The notes: generated by a model not told the origin, from the letters alone. 64,000 nt of DNA from CAVPNY01 sp963706905 (GCA_963706905.1 CAVPNY010000023.1:1-64000); one strand, 5' to 3'; shown: positions 1-9,368, numbered from the stretch's first letter. Numbers and translations: made by a program.

Positions 1-23
1 ACAAGAATTTTTTATGGGAGACT

Positions 24-49
24 GGGGAGGCGGCAGCTGCCGCCTCCCC
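24..49 (-). terminator. Hairpin after the sugar-binding protein gene
   Basis: A perfect 26-base palindrome (13-base arms, G/C-rich) lies 29 bases beyond the stop codon of the minus-strand binding-protein gene. No clear U-tract follows on the minus strand, so it may end transcription or protect the mRNA 3' end. Transport permeases matching the binding protein would be expected just left of the window. Confidence 0.6.
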
Positions 50-77
50 ATTGAAACAAATTCCCAGCGGATCGGGT

Positions 78-1497
78 TTACTTGATGTATCCTGCATCGC
101 GCAAGATCTGATCCTGTTCTTCAGCGAGGGCATTCAATGCCTCTTCAGACGTTCCAGTACCTTCAATGATGAACGTACTGAGATGTACGTTGGCAGACCT
201 CAGCAGCGGATCATAAACCGTGTTGTTCCAAAAATCCTTGACAAAGGTCATCGTCTCAGCAGAAGGCCGGGTTATAAGGCGTCGCATTCAGGAATTCATC
301 GGTTTGGAGCACATTCGCATTGCAGGTGTATCCACCCAAGCGAGCCCACTCAGCCTGTATCTCTTCCTGGCCAAACCACTCGATGAAAGCCTTGGCAGCT
401 TCCTGGCGCTCGGGGCTGATGTAAGCCACGATGCTCGTGCCCTGTCCGCCCAAAGCGGCCCCCTGATCGCCTCCCGGTCCTTTCGGGTTAGAGAAGAAAG
501 CGATCTTGTCAAAGTATTCGGGGTTGGTGGCTTCGTTGACCAGCGCCGGTAAGAAGGCGAAGTAGTTCATCCCCATGACTGCCTGGCCACTGATCATGGC
601 ATCGTTGACTTCGTTAAAGAAGGCGCTGGCCATGCCAGGTGTCTCGCAGCACACCCACAGATCGCGATACATCTGCACAGCGGCGATGTTCTCGGGGGAA
701 TTTACGACACCCTTCACTTCGTTGGTCGCCGGATTCATCCAGTTACCGCCATAGGTGAACATCAGGTTCTCTACACCCATGGTGAGAGAGTCGTAGCCGT
801 TCTGGCCGTAGATAGCCACACCGTACAGACCATCATCGGGGCGGGTGAAGAAGTTGGCAATGTCATTAAACTGGTCATAGTTTTCAGGCACAGCCAGCGG
901 GTAGCCATACTCCGCTTCAAAGGCGGCCATCTCGTCGGGGTTCTCAAAGAGATCCTTGCGGTAGGCCCAGCCATTGGCGTCGCCCTCGGTGGGGAAGGCC
1001 CAGTAGGTGCCAGAGGCGCCCGGGTACTCGCCGTAGTAGGTCAGGGTGGCAGGGGTGACGGAATCCTTCAGGCCGGTGCTGGTCAGGAAGTCGGTCAGGT
1101 CTACATACCAGCCGCTGGTGGCGCCTTGACCCACCCACTGGCTGTCGCCAACCACCATGTCCCAAGTGTCGCCCTTAGCAGCCATCTCGGTCGAGAAGCG
1201 GTCATAGAAGGATGCCCAGGGTTCCTGGATCACGTTGACCTTGATGCCGGTCTCCTCTTCGTACATGTTGCCGATCTGCTGCAGGTAGTCGGCCGGGTCC
1301 CATTGCGCCCACAAAATGTTCAGTTCAGTGACACCTCCAGCCGCCGGGGGCGCTTCGGTCTCAGCTGCAGGCGCTTCGGTCACAGCCGCAGGCGCTTCGG
1401 TCTCAGCTGCCGGGGGCGCTTGAGTCGCAGCCGGGGCGCATGCCGTCAGGACGATCGCAAACATCACGATCAGGGCCAAAATTGTTTTTTTCCACAT
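78..1497 (-). CDS. Sugar ABC transporter substrate-binding lipoprotein (one frameshift)
   Basis: An extracellular solute-binding protein (family 1 type) that should capture a sugar outside the membrane and pass it to ABC permeases. The start at 1497 is chosen because GAAGGAG lies just upstream and the protein then begins with a short signal peptide ending in the lipobox LTAC, followed by a linker rich in Ala, Pro, Thr and Glu. The reading frame changes near 261: an extra base sits between the codons for NPAF and AETM, and removing it joins a 413-residue part to a 60-residue C-terminal part that ends at 78. The remainder is intact, so this is either a sequencing insertion or a very young pseudogene. 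The cognate permeases are not in the window. Confidence 0.85.
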
Positions 1498-1543
1498 AGT
1501 AGTCTTCTCCTTCGAAGATTTGAACGGTTTGGATTTACGATCT

Positions 1544-1572
1544 TGTATACAAAAAGTGTACCTTCCCAACAA
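1544..1572 (-). promoter_or_regulatory. Promoter of the sugar-binding protein gene
   Basis: Read on the minus strand: -35 TTGTTG, 17-base spacer, -10 TATACA. The -10 lies inside the palindrome TTGTATACAA (1543-1552), which could be an operator. It suggests the binding-protein gene is transcribed separately from the upstream ROK gene. Confidence 0.45.
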
Positions 1573-1620
1573 GCTCTTCTCTAACATCACCTCCTTTCTC
1601 AAAGCGAGCAGATAGCTTGG

Positions 1621-2919
1621 TTATGCGCCTGCAGGGAGCATACTCCAGGCTGTTTCCCTTTGGACGGTTTCCGGTTCTGCCAGGATAGCTTGAAAAACCC
1701 TGGCGACCCCACCCATCACACACGCATCGAGACCATGGCGGGCCAGCACGATGCGGGTAGCCTCCCGGTTCCAACGCAGTGCGCGGCGCTGCACTTCTTC
1801 CGCGACCACCGGTAAGATGAATTCTCCCGCCAGGCTCAAAATGCCGCCAAACACAACCAGCTGTGGGTTTAACGCGTTAATCAGGGAGGCAATGCCAATC
1901 CCCAGGTGATGCCCTAACACTTCGAGCGCCTCCAGCGCCAGGGCGTCGCCGGCCCTGGCGGCTTCCACCACCATTGGCACGGTCAGTTGGCCTACATTAT
2001 CTTGTGTCATTTCAACCAGGATACTCTGCCGGCCTTGCCCAATCCCCCGGCGTAGGTAGCGGAACAGAGCGCGCTGGCTGACTTGCGTCTCCCAACATCC
2101 CCGGTTGCCACAATTGCACAGCTCCCCCTCTGGATCCATGGTGATATGTCCAAACTCGGCTCCAAACCCGCTGGCCCCACTGTAGATATGACCATTGTGG
2201 ACAATCCCGCCGCCCAGGCCGACGCCAGTGGCGCTAATATACAGCATTTCATTAAAACTCTGGGCGCCACCGAAATAATGTTCTCCCAGCGCTGCCATGC
2301 TGGCTTCATTATCAATAATCACGGGAGCTTGCACGAATTTGTTTAACTCAGCGCGCAATGGGACATTCTCCCAGCGCAGGTTCGGGGCAAAGATCAGCGT
2401 ACCGCTGATCTGGTCAACCAGTCCAGGCACGCCCACCGCCACCCCCAGTAAGGTGTTGCAGGTCTTGTAACCTTCATTAATTGCTTGATGCAAAAGGGCC
2501 AGCATGCGATCGAGGATCACTTGCTGGCCCATGTCGGGGGAGATGGCTTCTTTGTAGCGCCAGATGATTTCAGGGGCAAAATTGGCTGTTGTCACCAGGA
2601 TAAAATCAACTCCCAGCTCGGCGCTGACAATAAAACCTGCCGCCGGATCGGGAGTCAGGAGAACTGCCAGGCGCCCAGCGCCCTGGCGGCTGCCGGGTTC
2701 TTCAAACCCTACCTCGCGCACAAACTGTCGGTCAATCAATTCGCGCACCAGGCTGGACACAGTGGTCTTATTCAGACCGGTCAGAATAGCCAGCTCAGCG
2801 CGCGAAATTGGGGCTTTTTCACGCAGGTGATGCATGATCACCGACAGGTTAATCTGGCGCACAAGCGCCTGATCTCCGGTGCGGAAGCGGTATTGTCCTG
2901 CGCGATAGGGCCCTGCCAC
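1621..2919 (-). CDS. ROK family transcriptional regulator
   Basis: A repressor of the NagC/XylR type: a winged helix-turn-helix (about residues 25-80) followed by a sugar-kinase-like ROK domain that senses a sugar ligand. The ROK zinc site is visible as His258 and the CNCGNRGC cluster (Cys268, Cys270, Cys275), and the ASMAALGE stretch and glycine-rich TGVGLGGG match the family. Length (432 aa) is usual for ROK regulators with an HTH. The start is GTG at 2919 with only a distant GAGG, so the exact start is uncertain. It lies upstream of the sugar-binding protein gene on the same strand and diverges from a GntR regulator. An inverted repeat next to its promoter suggests autoregulation. Confidence 0.9.
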   Translation of the reverse strand: MAGPYRAGQYRFRTGDQALVRQINLSVIMHHLREKAPISRAELAILTGLNKTTVSSLVRELIDRQFVREVGFEEPGSRQGAGRLAVLLTPDPAAGFIVSAELGVDFILVTTANFAPEIIWRYKEAISPDMGQQVILDRMLALLHQAINEGYKTCNTLLGVAVGVPGLVDQISGTLIFAPNLRWENVPLRAELNKFVQAPVIIDNEASMAALGEHYFGGAQSFNEMLYISATGVGLGGGIVHNGHIYSGASGFGAEFGHITMDPEGELCNCGNRGCWETQVSQRALFRYLRRGIGQGRQSILVEMTQDNVGQLTVPMVVEAARAGDALALEALEVLGHHLGIGIASLINALNPQLVVFGGILSLAGEFILPVVAEEVQRRALRWNREATRIVLARHGLDACVMGGVARVFQAILAEPETVQRETAWSMLPAGA

Positions 2920-3068
2920 GTTTCTGTTTCGACCTCTTCAGGCCTGGACTTTGATAACCGAGCGACGAACCGCTTACCTCAAACGTAGAGCATCAAAAAA
3001 GAGGAATTATTGGATTTATCGATGTACCGATAAAAAACGCAACCGGAAAATTGGAACGTTTGGTCCAA

Positions 3069-3093
3069 TTAATTGGTTGCCTCAACAAACTAA
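3069..3093. promoter_or_regulatory. ROK-type operator
   Basis: The arms TTAATTGGTTG and CAACAAACTAA are separated by 3 bases and are inverted complements at 9 of 11 positions. The site abuts the -10 of the minus-strand ROK promoter, where a bound repressor would block transcription. Inverted TTAGTTTGTTG-like arms are known for ROK/XylR repressors. A second palindrome, CCAATTAATTGG (3065-3076), overlaps it. Confidence 0.6.
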
Positions 3094-3121
3094 ATTATAG
3101 CACGCCTTTTAGGGTTGTCAA
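3094..3121 (-). promoter_or_regulatory. Promoter of the ROK regulator gene
   Basis: On the minus strand: perfect -35 TTGACA, 16-base spacer, perfect -10 TATAAT. It lies about 175 bases upstream of the proposed ROK start, immediately next to the operator-like repeat. Confidence 0.7.
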
Positions 3122-3143
3122 TTACCCAATTCCACCAAAATAC

Positions 3144-3172
3144 TTGACACAAGATTAGAAATTTCTTAAAAT
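3144..3172 (+). promoter_or_regulatory. Promoter of the first GntR regulator
   Basis: TTGACA, a 17-base spacer, then TAAAAT, lying about 50 bases before the GntR start. It is back to back with the ROK promoter, so the 305-base gap (2920-3224) is a divergent control region. Confidence 0.65.
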
Positions 3173-3224
3173 CAATTATCGGAATATTAGTATATTAATA
3201 CTTTAAAATGCATAAGTCAGACTC

Positions 3225-3989
3225 ATGATATCTTTTCTAAAGGAAACGAATATGCCTGTGGACAGCATCGACCGGCGCAGTAAGCTGCCTTATTACCAGC
3301 AATTGTATGAGATCCTGCGCGGAAAGATCGCTCGCAAAGAATGGAAACCGGGCGACATGATCCCGCCCGAATCGGAATTGATTGAGACTTACCAAGTCAG
3401 CCGCAGCACAGTGCGCCAGGTGCTGGATATCCTGGTCAACGAAGGCTTGATTTATAGGGAACGCGGGCGTGGCTCGTTTATCGCCCAGCTCACCCTCGAA
3501 CAATCCATGACCCGCATCGTCAGCTTCACCGAGGATATGCACCAGCGCGGTCTCGAACCCAGCACCCGGGTTCTTTCGGCACGACTGATACCTGCCAGCA
3601 AAGACATCGCCGAGCGCCTCCAGGTACCCATCGGCGAGCCGCTGGCTTGCGTGGAGCGCCTGCGCCTGGCGGACAACAAGCCAATGAGCATCGAGGAATC
3701 CTACCTGGTGCACCGCTATTGCCCGGATGTCTTGCAACACGACTATGCTCGCCAGCCGCTGCGCGAGATCCTGGAGCGGGATTACAGCATCCGCCTGGTA
3801 AACGCCAAACAGATCATCCGCGCTATCCCCGCCCCCACCAACCTGGCGGAGTTCCTGGAAGTCCACCCCCGCTCTCCTCTGCTGTTTATCGAACGGCTGT
3901 CTTTTTCCCAGACCGGGATCCCCATCGAATTCCTGCACATCTACTACCGGGCTGACCGCTATTCGCTGTTTAACGAGCTGCACGAGTGA
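3225..3989 (+). CDS. GntR family regulator with UTRA domain (copy 1)
   Basis: A HutC-subfamily regulator: an N-terminal winged helix (about residues 18-85, with the VSRSTVRQVLDIL recognition region) and a C-terminal UTRA ligand-binding domain that usually senses a sugar or sugar phosphate. It is about 80% identical by eye to the regulator at 15174-15920. The start at 3225 has no clear ribosome site; an alternative at 3252 follows AAAGGAAA. I prefer 3225 because both copies begin MISF..ET with different synonymous codons, which suggests the region is translated. It probably controls the plus-strand carbohydrate genes that follow. Confidence 0.9.
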   Translation: MISFLKETNMPVDSIDRRSKLPYYQQLYEILRGKIARKEWKPGDMIPPESELIETYQVSRSTVRQVLDILVNEGLIYRERGRGSFIAQLTLEQSMTRIVSFTEDMHQRGLEPSTRVLSARLIPASKDIAERLQVPIGEPLACVERLRLADNKPMSIEESYLVHRYCPDVLQHDYARQPLREILERDYSIRLVNAKQIIRAIPAPTNLAEFLEVHPRSPLLFIERLSFSQTGIPIEFLHIYYRADRYSLFNELHE

Positions 3990-4032
3990 GGATTGGCAAA
4001 AATTTTATGGATCGAATTTCAAGGAAACCTTC

Positions 4033-4061
4033 TTGACTCTTATTGTTTATATTATTATAAT
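4033..4061 (+). promoter_or_regulatory. Promoter of the PIG-L/GH4 gene run
   Basis: TTGACT, a 17-base spacer, then a perfect TATAAT, about 135 bases before the first PIG-L-like gene. It is one of the strongest promoter matches in the window and is followed directly by an inverted repeat. Confidence 0.7.
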
Positions 4062-4067
4062 ATTATG

Positions 4068-4090
4068 ACATAGACAATTAAAGTCTATGT
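4068..4090. promoter_or_regulatory. Inverted repeat, candidate GntR operator
   Basis: ACATAGAC, 7 bases, GTCTATGT: a perfect 8-base inverted repeat just downstream of the -10 at 4056-4061. Its place at the start of the transcript and next to a GntR/UTRA regulator gene suggests a repressor site. HutC-type regulators often bind short AT-centred inverted repeats with a GAC/GTC element. Confidence 0.5.
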
Positions 4091-4196
4091 TATCTATAAC
4101 CAGATTACTTGCCACCCAACGATATATCACAAACGAACTAGGATAAAGCATACGTAGCGGAATCCCTGACAGATCTGTTTCAAAGGAGAAATTCCC

Positions 4197-4913
4197 ATGC
4201 GAGTATTAACAATCACAGCCCACCCCCATTATGCAGGTAGTAATATCGCCGGAACGCTCTACAAACATGTTCAACGCGGCGATGACGTGTATGTGGTCAG
4301 TCTGACTGCAGGAGATCTGATGACCGATCGGGTCACCCGTGCTGAGCTGGCACGCATCAATCAGCGCGATATGGAAGCTTCGGCGGCACTCCTGGGCATC
4401 AAAGAAACTCGCATCCTTGGCTTCCAGGATGGTGAGATCATGAACACCTTAGACGTGCGCATCGCCCTGAACCGAGTAATCCGCGAGATCAAACCGGATG
4501 TTGTGATTACCCACTGGTATCCGAACAGCACCATTCCGGATTTCAAGTACACCGGTGAGATTGTGGTGGATGCTCTGTTCTCTGCCCTGCTGGTTTCTGG
4601 CAGGTGGGTTGAGGAGCTTAAATCTCACTGGACTAGCCGCGCCTACGGTTTTGAAGAGCCAGCCCTGACAGTCGGCTTTGATCCGACCCTGTTCGTCGAT
4701 ATTACGGATGTGGTCGACGTCAAGCTCAAAGCTGCTGATTGCTTTGCCATTCACTGCGAATCCAATTTTGGCGGCGACTACGAGAAATTCCATAGCTCCT
4801 TCATGGGACCTGCCCGATACTGGGGCATCCATTCCGGTGTCCTCTACGCGGAAGCATTTCAACAGATCAAAACCCATGAGGTAACGGTTAAAGCAGTACC
4901 GTATCTTTTCTAA
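4197..4913 (+). CDS. PIG-L/LmbE-like protein with altered active site (copy 1)
   Basis: A 238-residue protein with the fold signature of the PIG-L (LmbE, MshB) deacetylases, which remove N-acetyl groups from GlcNAc-type sugars using zinc. The usual AHPDD motif reads AHPHY (His9 kept, both Asp positions changed), and the later HPDH motif is replaced around Ile113-Tyr118 (IPDFKY); His106 is present. At least two zinc or catalytic positions therefore look altered, so the reaction may differ from classical deacetylation. AAAGGAG precedes the ATG. A paralogue lies at 8653-9368, and the gene leads a run with an SDR and two GH4 glycosidases. Confidence 0.75.
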   Translation: MRVLTITAHPHYAGSNIAGTLYKHVQRGDDVYVVSLTAGDLMTDRVTRAELARINQRDMEASAALLGIKETRILGFQDGEIMNTLDVRIALNRVIREIKPDVVITHWYPNSTIPDFKYTGEIVVDALFSALLVSGRWVEELKSHWTSRAYGFEEPALTVGFDPTLFVDITDVVDVKLKAADCFAIHCESNFGGDYEKFHSSFMGPARYWGIHSGVLYAEAFQQIKTHEVTVKAVPYLF

Positions 4914-4931
4914 CGAATTGGTATTTTCAAG

Positions 4932-5703
4932 ATGCCCTCTCGGGACACCCCATTCGATCGACAGGTAGCGCTGGTTACCGGCGCGTCGCGCAAGCTGGGC
5001 GCCGCCATTGCGACTGCGCTCAGTCGTAAGGGCGCACGGGTAGTAATCAACTACAACACCTCCTCGGTTGCAGCCGAAGACCTGGTACAAACCTTGCGTA
5101 ACGCTGGAGGCGAGGCAGTTGCCATCCAGGGCAATGTGTCTGACCCGCGCGCCATCGCCAGGCTGGTCGATCAAACCCTGGAATCCTATGGGTCGCTCGA
5201 TATCCTGGTAAACAACGCCGGTCCCTATACTGACACAACGTTTGCTCGTTTAACGCTGAGATCAGTGGGACTGGATCATGGACACGAACCTTAAAGCTGC
5301 TTATTACGCTTCCCAACTTGCATTCCAATCCATGCAAGTCAGGGGCTGGGGGCGGGTGGTGTCTGTTTCTGCTGGCTCCGCCTTTGTGCGCAACCATTCG
5401 GTGTACGGGTTGGCGAAAAGCGCCTTACTCACCTTGACCGAGTCCCTGGCCCTGGAATTCGCTCCCCAGGTCACTGTCAACGCAGTAGCCCCGGGTCTGA
5501 TTGATGACCCAGATGTGCCTGTTGAGATCAGAGAGATAGCCCGGCGAGATACCCCCCTCCACCGGTTGGTCACCTACCAGGAAGTAGCTGATATGGTCTG
5601 CTTGCTCTGCTCTCCTGCGTTTGACGCCGTGACGGGTCAGGTGATTCTTATGGATGGCGGGCAAACAATTCCGCGCGGATTGATCTTTGAGAATAACGAA
5701 TAG
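4932..5703 (+). CDS. SDR family oxidoreductase (one frameshift)
   Basis: A short-chain dehydrogenase/reductase, probably acting on a sugar or sugar-derived alcohol with NAD(P). The first part has the Rossmann motif TGASRKLG and the NNAG motif; the second part has the active site Ser (VSVSAGS) with YGLAKSA (Tyr and Lys of YxxxK) and the C-terminal VTGQVILMDGG typical of classical SDRs. The frame changes by one base near 5263: read through, the protein continues as QWDWIMDTNLKAAY, which matches the family. Joined length is about 256 residues, normal for classical SDRs. No strong ribosome site precedes 4932, which begins 18 bases after the PIG-L-like gene. Confidence 0.85.
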
Positions 5704-5738
5704 ATACTTCCAGCTTGAAAGCGCGAAAGGATAACACC

Positions 5739-7133
5739 ATGAAGGATAAACGGATCGTCGTCGTCGGGGGTGGGTTCCAATTCTCAATTGGGCTGTGTGA
5801 AAGTTTCGTTGATTACGGACAGGATTTGCTAGCAGGCTCCACTATTATTCTACTGGACATCAAAGAGGAACAACTGCGCACAGTTCATAAATTCGCTGAT
5901 CGGTTATCACGGGAAGTGGGCGCGGACATGAATTTTGAGATGACCACTAACCGGCGCAAAGCTTTTGAAGGTGCAGATTATATTCTGACTACTTTCCGCC
6001 CCGGCTCTCACAAGCAACAGGAACAGGACGAGACCATCCCGCCCAAGTACGGTTTGCAAGGCAATGAGACGGTCAGTATTGGCGGTATGTTCATGGCCTG
6101 CCGGGTGGTACCGGTTCTCCAGGAAATTTGTAAAGATGCCCAAGAGCTCTGCCCCAAGGCCTGGATGATCAACTATACAAATCCAACCCAGTATGTCGCT
6201 GACGCCGTGCAACGCATCAGTGATATGCGCATTATCAGCTTGTGCGATGGTTACGTGGATGTTGTCGACGACCTGGCGTATGTCCTGGGAGTTGAGCCGG
6301 ATGATATCAATGTTTATCCAGCTGGCACAAACCATTCCATGTGGATCGCCCGGTTTACGGTGAAGGGCGAGGACGGTTATCCGATTTTAAAGGATCGGTT
6401 AAGCCGGATGACCCAATCTGAGATCGATGAAATGTTCGCCCATCCGGCAGTAGCGAATGTCCTGGGCGTGGATTACACCTATGAAGAGATCTACAAGCAA
6501 TTTATCCGCCATTACTCCTTCCCATTCAGCTTAAAACTCTTCCAGATCTACGGCCTGGTGCCCGGACCGCGCTATTACTGGCGTTACCTGCTCGACCAGG
6601 AGCCCATTCTGAAAGGACAGATGGAAGGCACCTACGTATCGATGGCGGGATTTTATATGAAGCATATGGAGCCGCGCCTGTTCCAGGGTTTAGAGGAGCG
6701 CTTGAAGCAAAGCTCGTTAAATTTACAAAGCGCGCGGCGCGAAGGCGGTGGTGGGCACGGCGACCTGGCTGTACGTGTGATCTCCTCGATGGTAAATGAT
6801 TCTGGTGAGACCTTTGTCATCAACGTAAAGAACCGCGGGGCAGTTTCCAACCTGCCCGAGGATGCCATCCTGGAGTTGTCTGGTCCGGTTGATCGCTACG
6901 GCCCGCACCCCTTTGCGGTGGGTGCTCTTCCGAAAGCGATCCTGGGGATGCAGATCAGCTTGGTTCTCAGCCAGCAGCTCGCCGTGGATGCAGCCCTTAG
7001 CGGTAGCCGGAATGACCTTCTGAAAGCCATTCTGGCCCACCCGCTGGTCCATTCGGTGGATGCCGCCGAAAAGGCCATGGATGAGCTGCTCACTCTCCAG
7101 GCCGAGTGGTTACCGCAATTCAGGCGCGCCTGA
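5739..7133 (+). CDS. Glycoside hydrolase family 4 protein (copy 1)
   Basis: GH4 enzymes cleave glycosides by an oxidation-elimination mechanism that needs NAD+ and a divalent metal. The N-terminal Rossmann part (VVVGGG) and the motifs NYTNPT, ISLCDGY (Cys169) and GTNHSMW (His199) fit the family; Cys and His are the expected metal ligands. The residue after the Cys is Asp, where alpha-galactosidase-type members have His and 6-phospho-glucosidases have Asn, so the substrate cannot be assigned. The start at 5739 follows AAAGG; 464 residues is the usual family size. It is clustered with a second GH4 gene and two PIG-L-like genes. Confidence 0.85.
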   Translation: MKDKRIVVVGGGFQFSIGLCESFVDYGQDLLAGSTIILLDIKEEQLRTVHKFADRLSREVGADMNFEMTTNRRKAFEGADYILTTFRPGSHKQQEQDETIPPKYGLQGNETVSIGGMFMACRVVPVLQEICKDAQELCPKAWMINYTNPTQYVADAVQRISDMRIISLCDGYVDVVDDLAYVLGVEPDDINVYPAGTNHSMWIARFTVKGEDGYPILKDRLSRMTQSEIDEMFAHPAVANVLGVDYTYEEIYKQFIRHYSFPFSLKLFQIYGLVPGPRYYWRYLLDQEPILKGQMEGTYVSMAGFYMKHMEPRLFQGLEERLKQSSLNLQSARREGGGGHGDLAVRVISSMVNDSGETFVINVKNRGAVSNLPEDAILELSGPVDRYGPHPFAVGALPKAILGMQISLVLSQQLAVDAALSGSRNDLLKAILAHPLVHSVDAAEKAMDELLTLQAEWLPQFRRA

Positions 7134-7245
7134 TCATCGATTGACTTCCCGGAGGAGAAACGGCTTTTTCGCTCCACCAGAGAGGTTCCTTTCAGTCATT
7201 GATCCGAAATCATTCAATTCCATTACCGAGTCAGCGGGAGAATTG

Positions 7246-8625
7246 ATGAGAAGCAACAAGATTGTCGTTCTGGGGGCAGGCAGTATGGAATTCGGTCTGG
7301 CCTCGCTTGCCGGCATCATGCGCACCGAGGGGCTCCATGGATTGGAGCTATCCCTGGTTGATATTGACGCCGAAAAGCTCAAATCGATTAAGCAACTGGC
7401 CGACCGCATGAATCGGGAATGGGGCGCGGAGATGAAAATCACCAGCACTGTTCAGGCAAAGGATGCTCTCGGCGATGCCCGGTTCGTGCTGATGTGCGTG
7501 GCGATTGACCGCGAAGATGCCTGGAAGAATGACCTCGAGATCTGCTGGAAGCATGGTGTGACAGCTTTTGCCGAGAATGGAGGGCCGGGCGGTTTTGCCC
7601 ATGCGGTACGAAACATGAAGTTGGTCCTCCCCATCATGAAGGAAGTCGAAGAGCTGGCTCCCGATGCCTGGCTGTTGAACTTCACCAACCCTCTCACAAA
7701 GCTGTGCACAGCTATCAAAAAGCTGACCCGCGTCAAGACTGTCGGTATCTGCCATGGAATCGGGATTGGGTATTTCATCTTGACCACTGCCATGCACAAG
7801 GAATTGGGTATTCAACTCCATGCCGATCCGGGATTCAAGTGGCGGGACGATGTCATAGAATTCTTCGAGGAGTACCAGGTGATTGGTAAAGAACATTTCG
7901 AGATTGTAGCGGCTGGCATCAACCACTTCACCTGGGTTCTCGACGTGTATGACCGGCGAACTCACGAGAGTATTTATCCGCTTGTCAAACAACGGATGGC
8001 AGAGTTACCGAAGAACTTTGAGCCGCTCACCCAGGATATGTTCCAGTTATTTGGTTACATCCCCGTGCAGAGCGACACCCACATCTCGGAGTATGTACCC
8101 TATTCCAGCGATAGCTATGAAGGGACATGGAAACGATACGATGTCCAACCCTATGACTTCGAGTGGTCTAAGGCGCGTAGAGAGCAATACCTGGCGTATA
8201 TCTGGCGTGCCGCTGAAGGTCTGGAGAGTATTGATCCACTCAAAAATGAAATGAGCGAACGCCACGAGTTTATTATGGACGCCATCCTTCATAACAAACA
8301 CGCTTATGAAGAAGCCGTCAATATCCCGAATAATGGCTATATCTCCAATCTGCCAGATGGTGCCATCGTGGAAGTGCCTGGCATAGTAGATGCGGAAGGC
8401 GTAAAAGGAATTCACGTCGGTAGACTGCCAGAGCCCATCGCCGAGTTATGCCGCAGGCAGATAACGATCAATGACCTGTTGATCGAAGCTTTTACCACCG
8501 GGTCACGCGATCTGGTTTACCAGATGTTCGCCATCGATCCGATGGTGCATGACCTGCACATTGCCAGACGCCTGGCAGATGATTTGATTGAAGCCAACAA
8601 AGGTTACCTGCCCACTTTCAATTGA
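7246..8625 (+). CDS. Glycoside hydrolase family 4 protein (copy 2)
   Basis: A second GH4 glycosidase of 459 residues. It has the NAD-binding start IVVLGAGSMEFG, NFTNPL, the metal motif GICHG (Cys169-His170) and GINHFTW (His227). The Cys-His pair is typical of the alpha-galactosidase and alpha-glucuronidase branch, which does not need a phosphorylated substrate. ATG at 7246 is chosen because GGGAG lies 5 bases upstream; the longer open frame overlaps the previous gene and lacks family similarity. It probably acts in the cytoplasm on the sugar brought in by the importer at 9547-12807. Confidence 0.87.
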   Translation: MRSNKIVVLGAGSMEFGLASLAGIMRTEGLHGLELSLVDIDAEKLKSIKQLADRMNREWGAEMKITSTVQAKDALGDARFVLMCVAIDREDAWKNDLEICWKHGVTAFAENGGPGGFAHAVRNMKLVLPIMKEVEELAPDAWLLNFTNPLTKLCTAIKKLTRVKTVGICHGIGIGYFILTTAMHKELGIQLHADPGFKWRDDVIEFFEEYQVIGKEHFEIVAAGINHFTWVLDVYDRRTHESIYPLVKQRMAELPKNFEPLTQDMFQLFGYIPVQSDTHISEYVPYSSDSYEGTWKRYDVQPYDFEWSKARREQYLAYIWRAAEGLESIDPLKNEMSERHEFIMDAILHNKHAYEEAVNIPNNGYISNLPDGAIVEVPGIVDAEGVKGIHVGRLPEPIAELCRRQITINDLLIEAFTTGSRDLVYQMFAIDPMVHDLHIARRLADDLIEANKGYLPTFN

Positions 8626-8652
8626 CGCTGTGAGTAATCGAATGGAGGTATC

Positions 8653-9368
8653 GTGAACCTGCTTGTCATTGAAGCCCATCCCCAATATGCCGGGATATTG
8701 ATCTCAGGGACTCTGTATAAACACATCCAACAAGGCGATCATGTAACGGTAGTGGCGCTATCCGACGCCGAAGGATTGACCAATCTAAAGCCGATGAACA
8801 AAATCGGCGAGACGAACAAGCGAGAAATGCTGGCTGCGGCAGATGTGATCGGGCTCAAAGACATTCGGTTTTGGGGATACCCGGACACCTACATTCAGAA
8901 CACACACGAGCTCAGATTGGAGGTGAACCATCTTATTCGAGAAGTAAAACCAGACGTCATCATCACTCATTGGCCGAACGACACCCTCTCAACCTGCGCG
9001 AGACTGGTATGGCAGCCATCGACGCGGCCTTCAACGCCCTGCTGGTGACCGGAAAATGGGTGGAAAAGCTCCCCTCTCATTGGACCAGCAAGATGTATGG
9101 GTTCCAGCATCCAGGTTTATCTTTGGGATTCAAGCCGACCACATTCGTTGATATTTCTGATGTAATCGAAATCAAGATCAAGGTTTTGGATTGTTTCAAA
9201 ATCCAAATTGAAGCTAACTTTGGGAATGATATCGAGAAGTGGCATAGCTTTGTCCTGGGTCCCAACCGGTACTGGGGGCTTGAATCTGGTGTGATGTACG
9301 CGGAACCATTCGGTCAACTTGAGATCCATGAAGTGCATAACAAAGCTGTAAGTCGACTAACCCCCTGA
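8653..9368 (+). CDS. PIG-L/LmbE-like protein (copy 2, one frameshift)
   Basis: A paralogue of the protein at 4197-4913. It starts with GTG at 8653 after GGAGG. The first motif reads EAHPQYAG, so again the AHPDD aspartates are missing. The frame changes near 8980 (-1): restoring one base gives PNDHPLNLRETG, which is closer to the DxHPDH zinc motif than copy 1. The shared features after this point (LLVTGKWVE, SHWTSK, ANFGND, PNRYWGLESGVMYAE) show the two copies are homologous along their length. It directly follows the second GH4 gene, so an enzymatic or accessory role in the same sugar pathway is likely. Confidence 0.75.
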
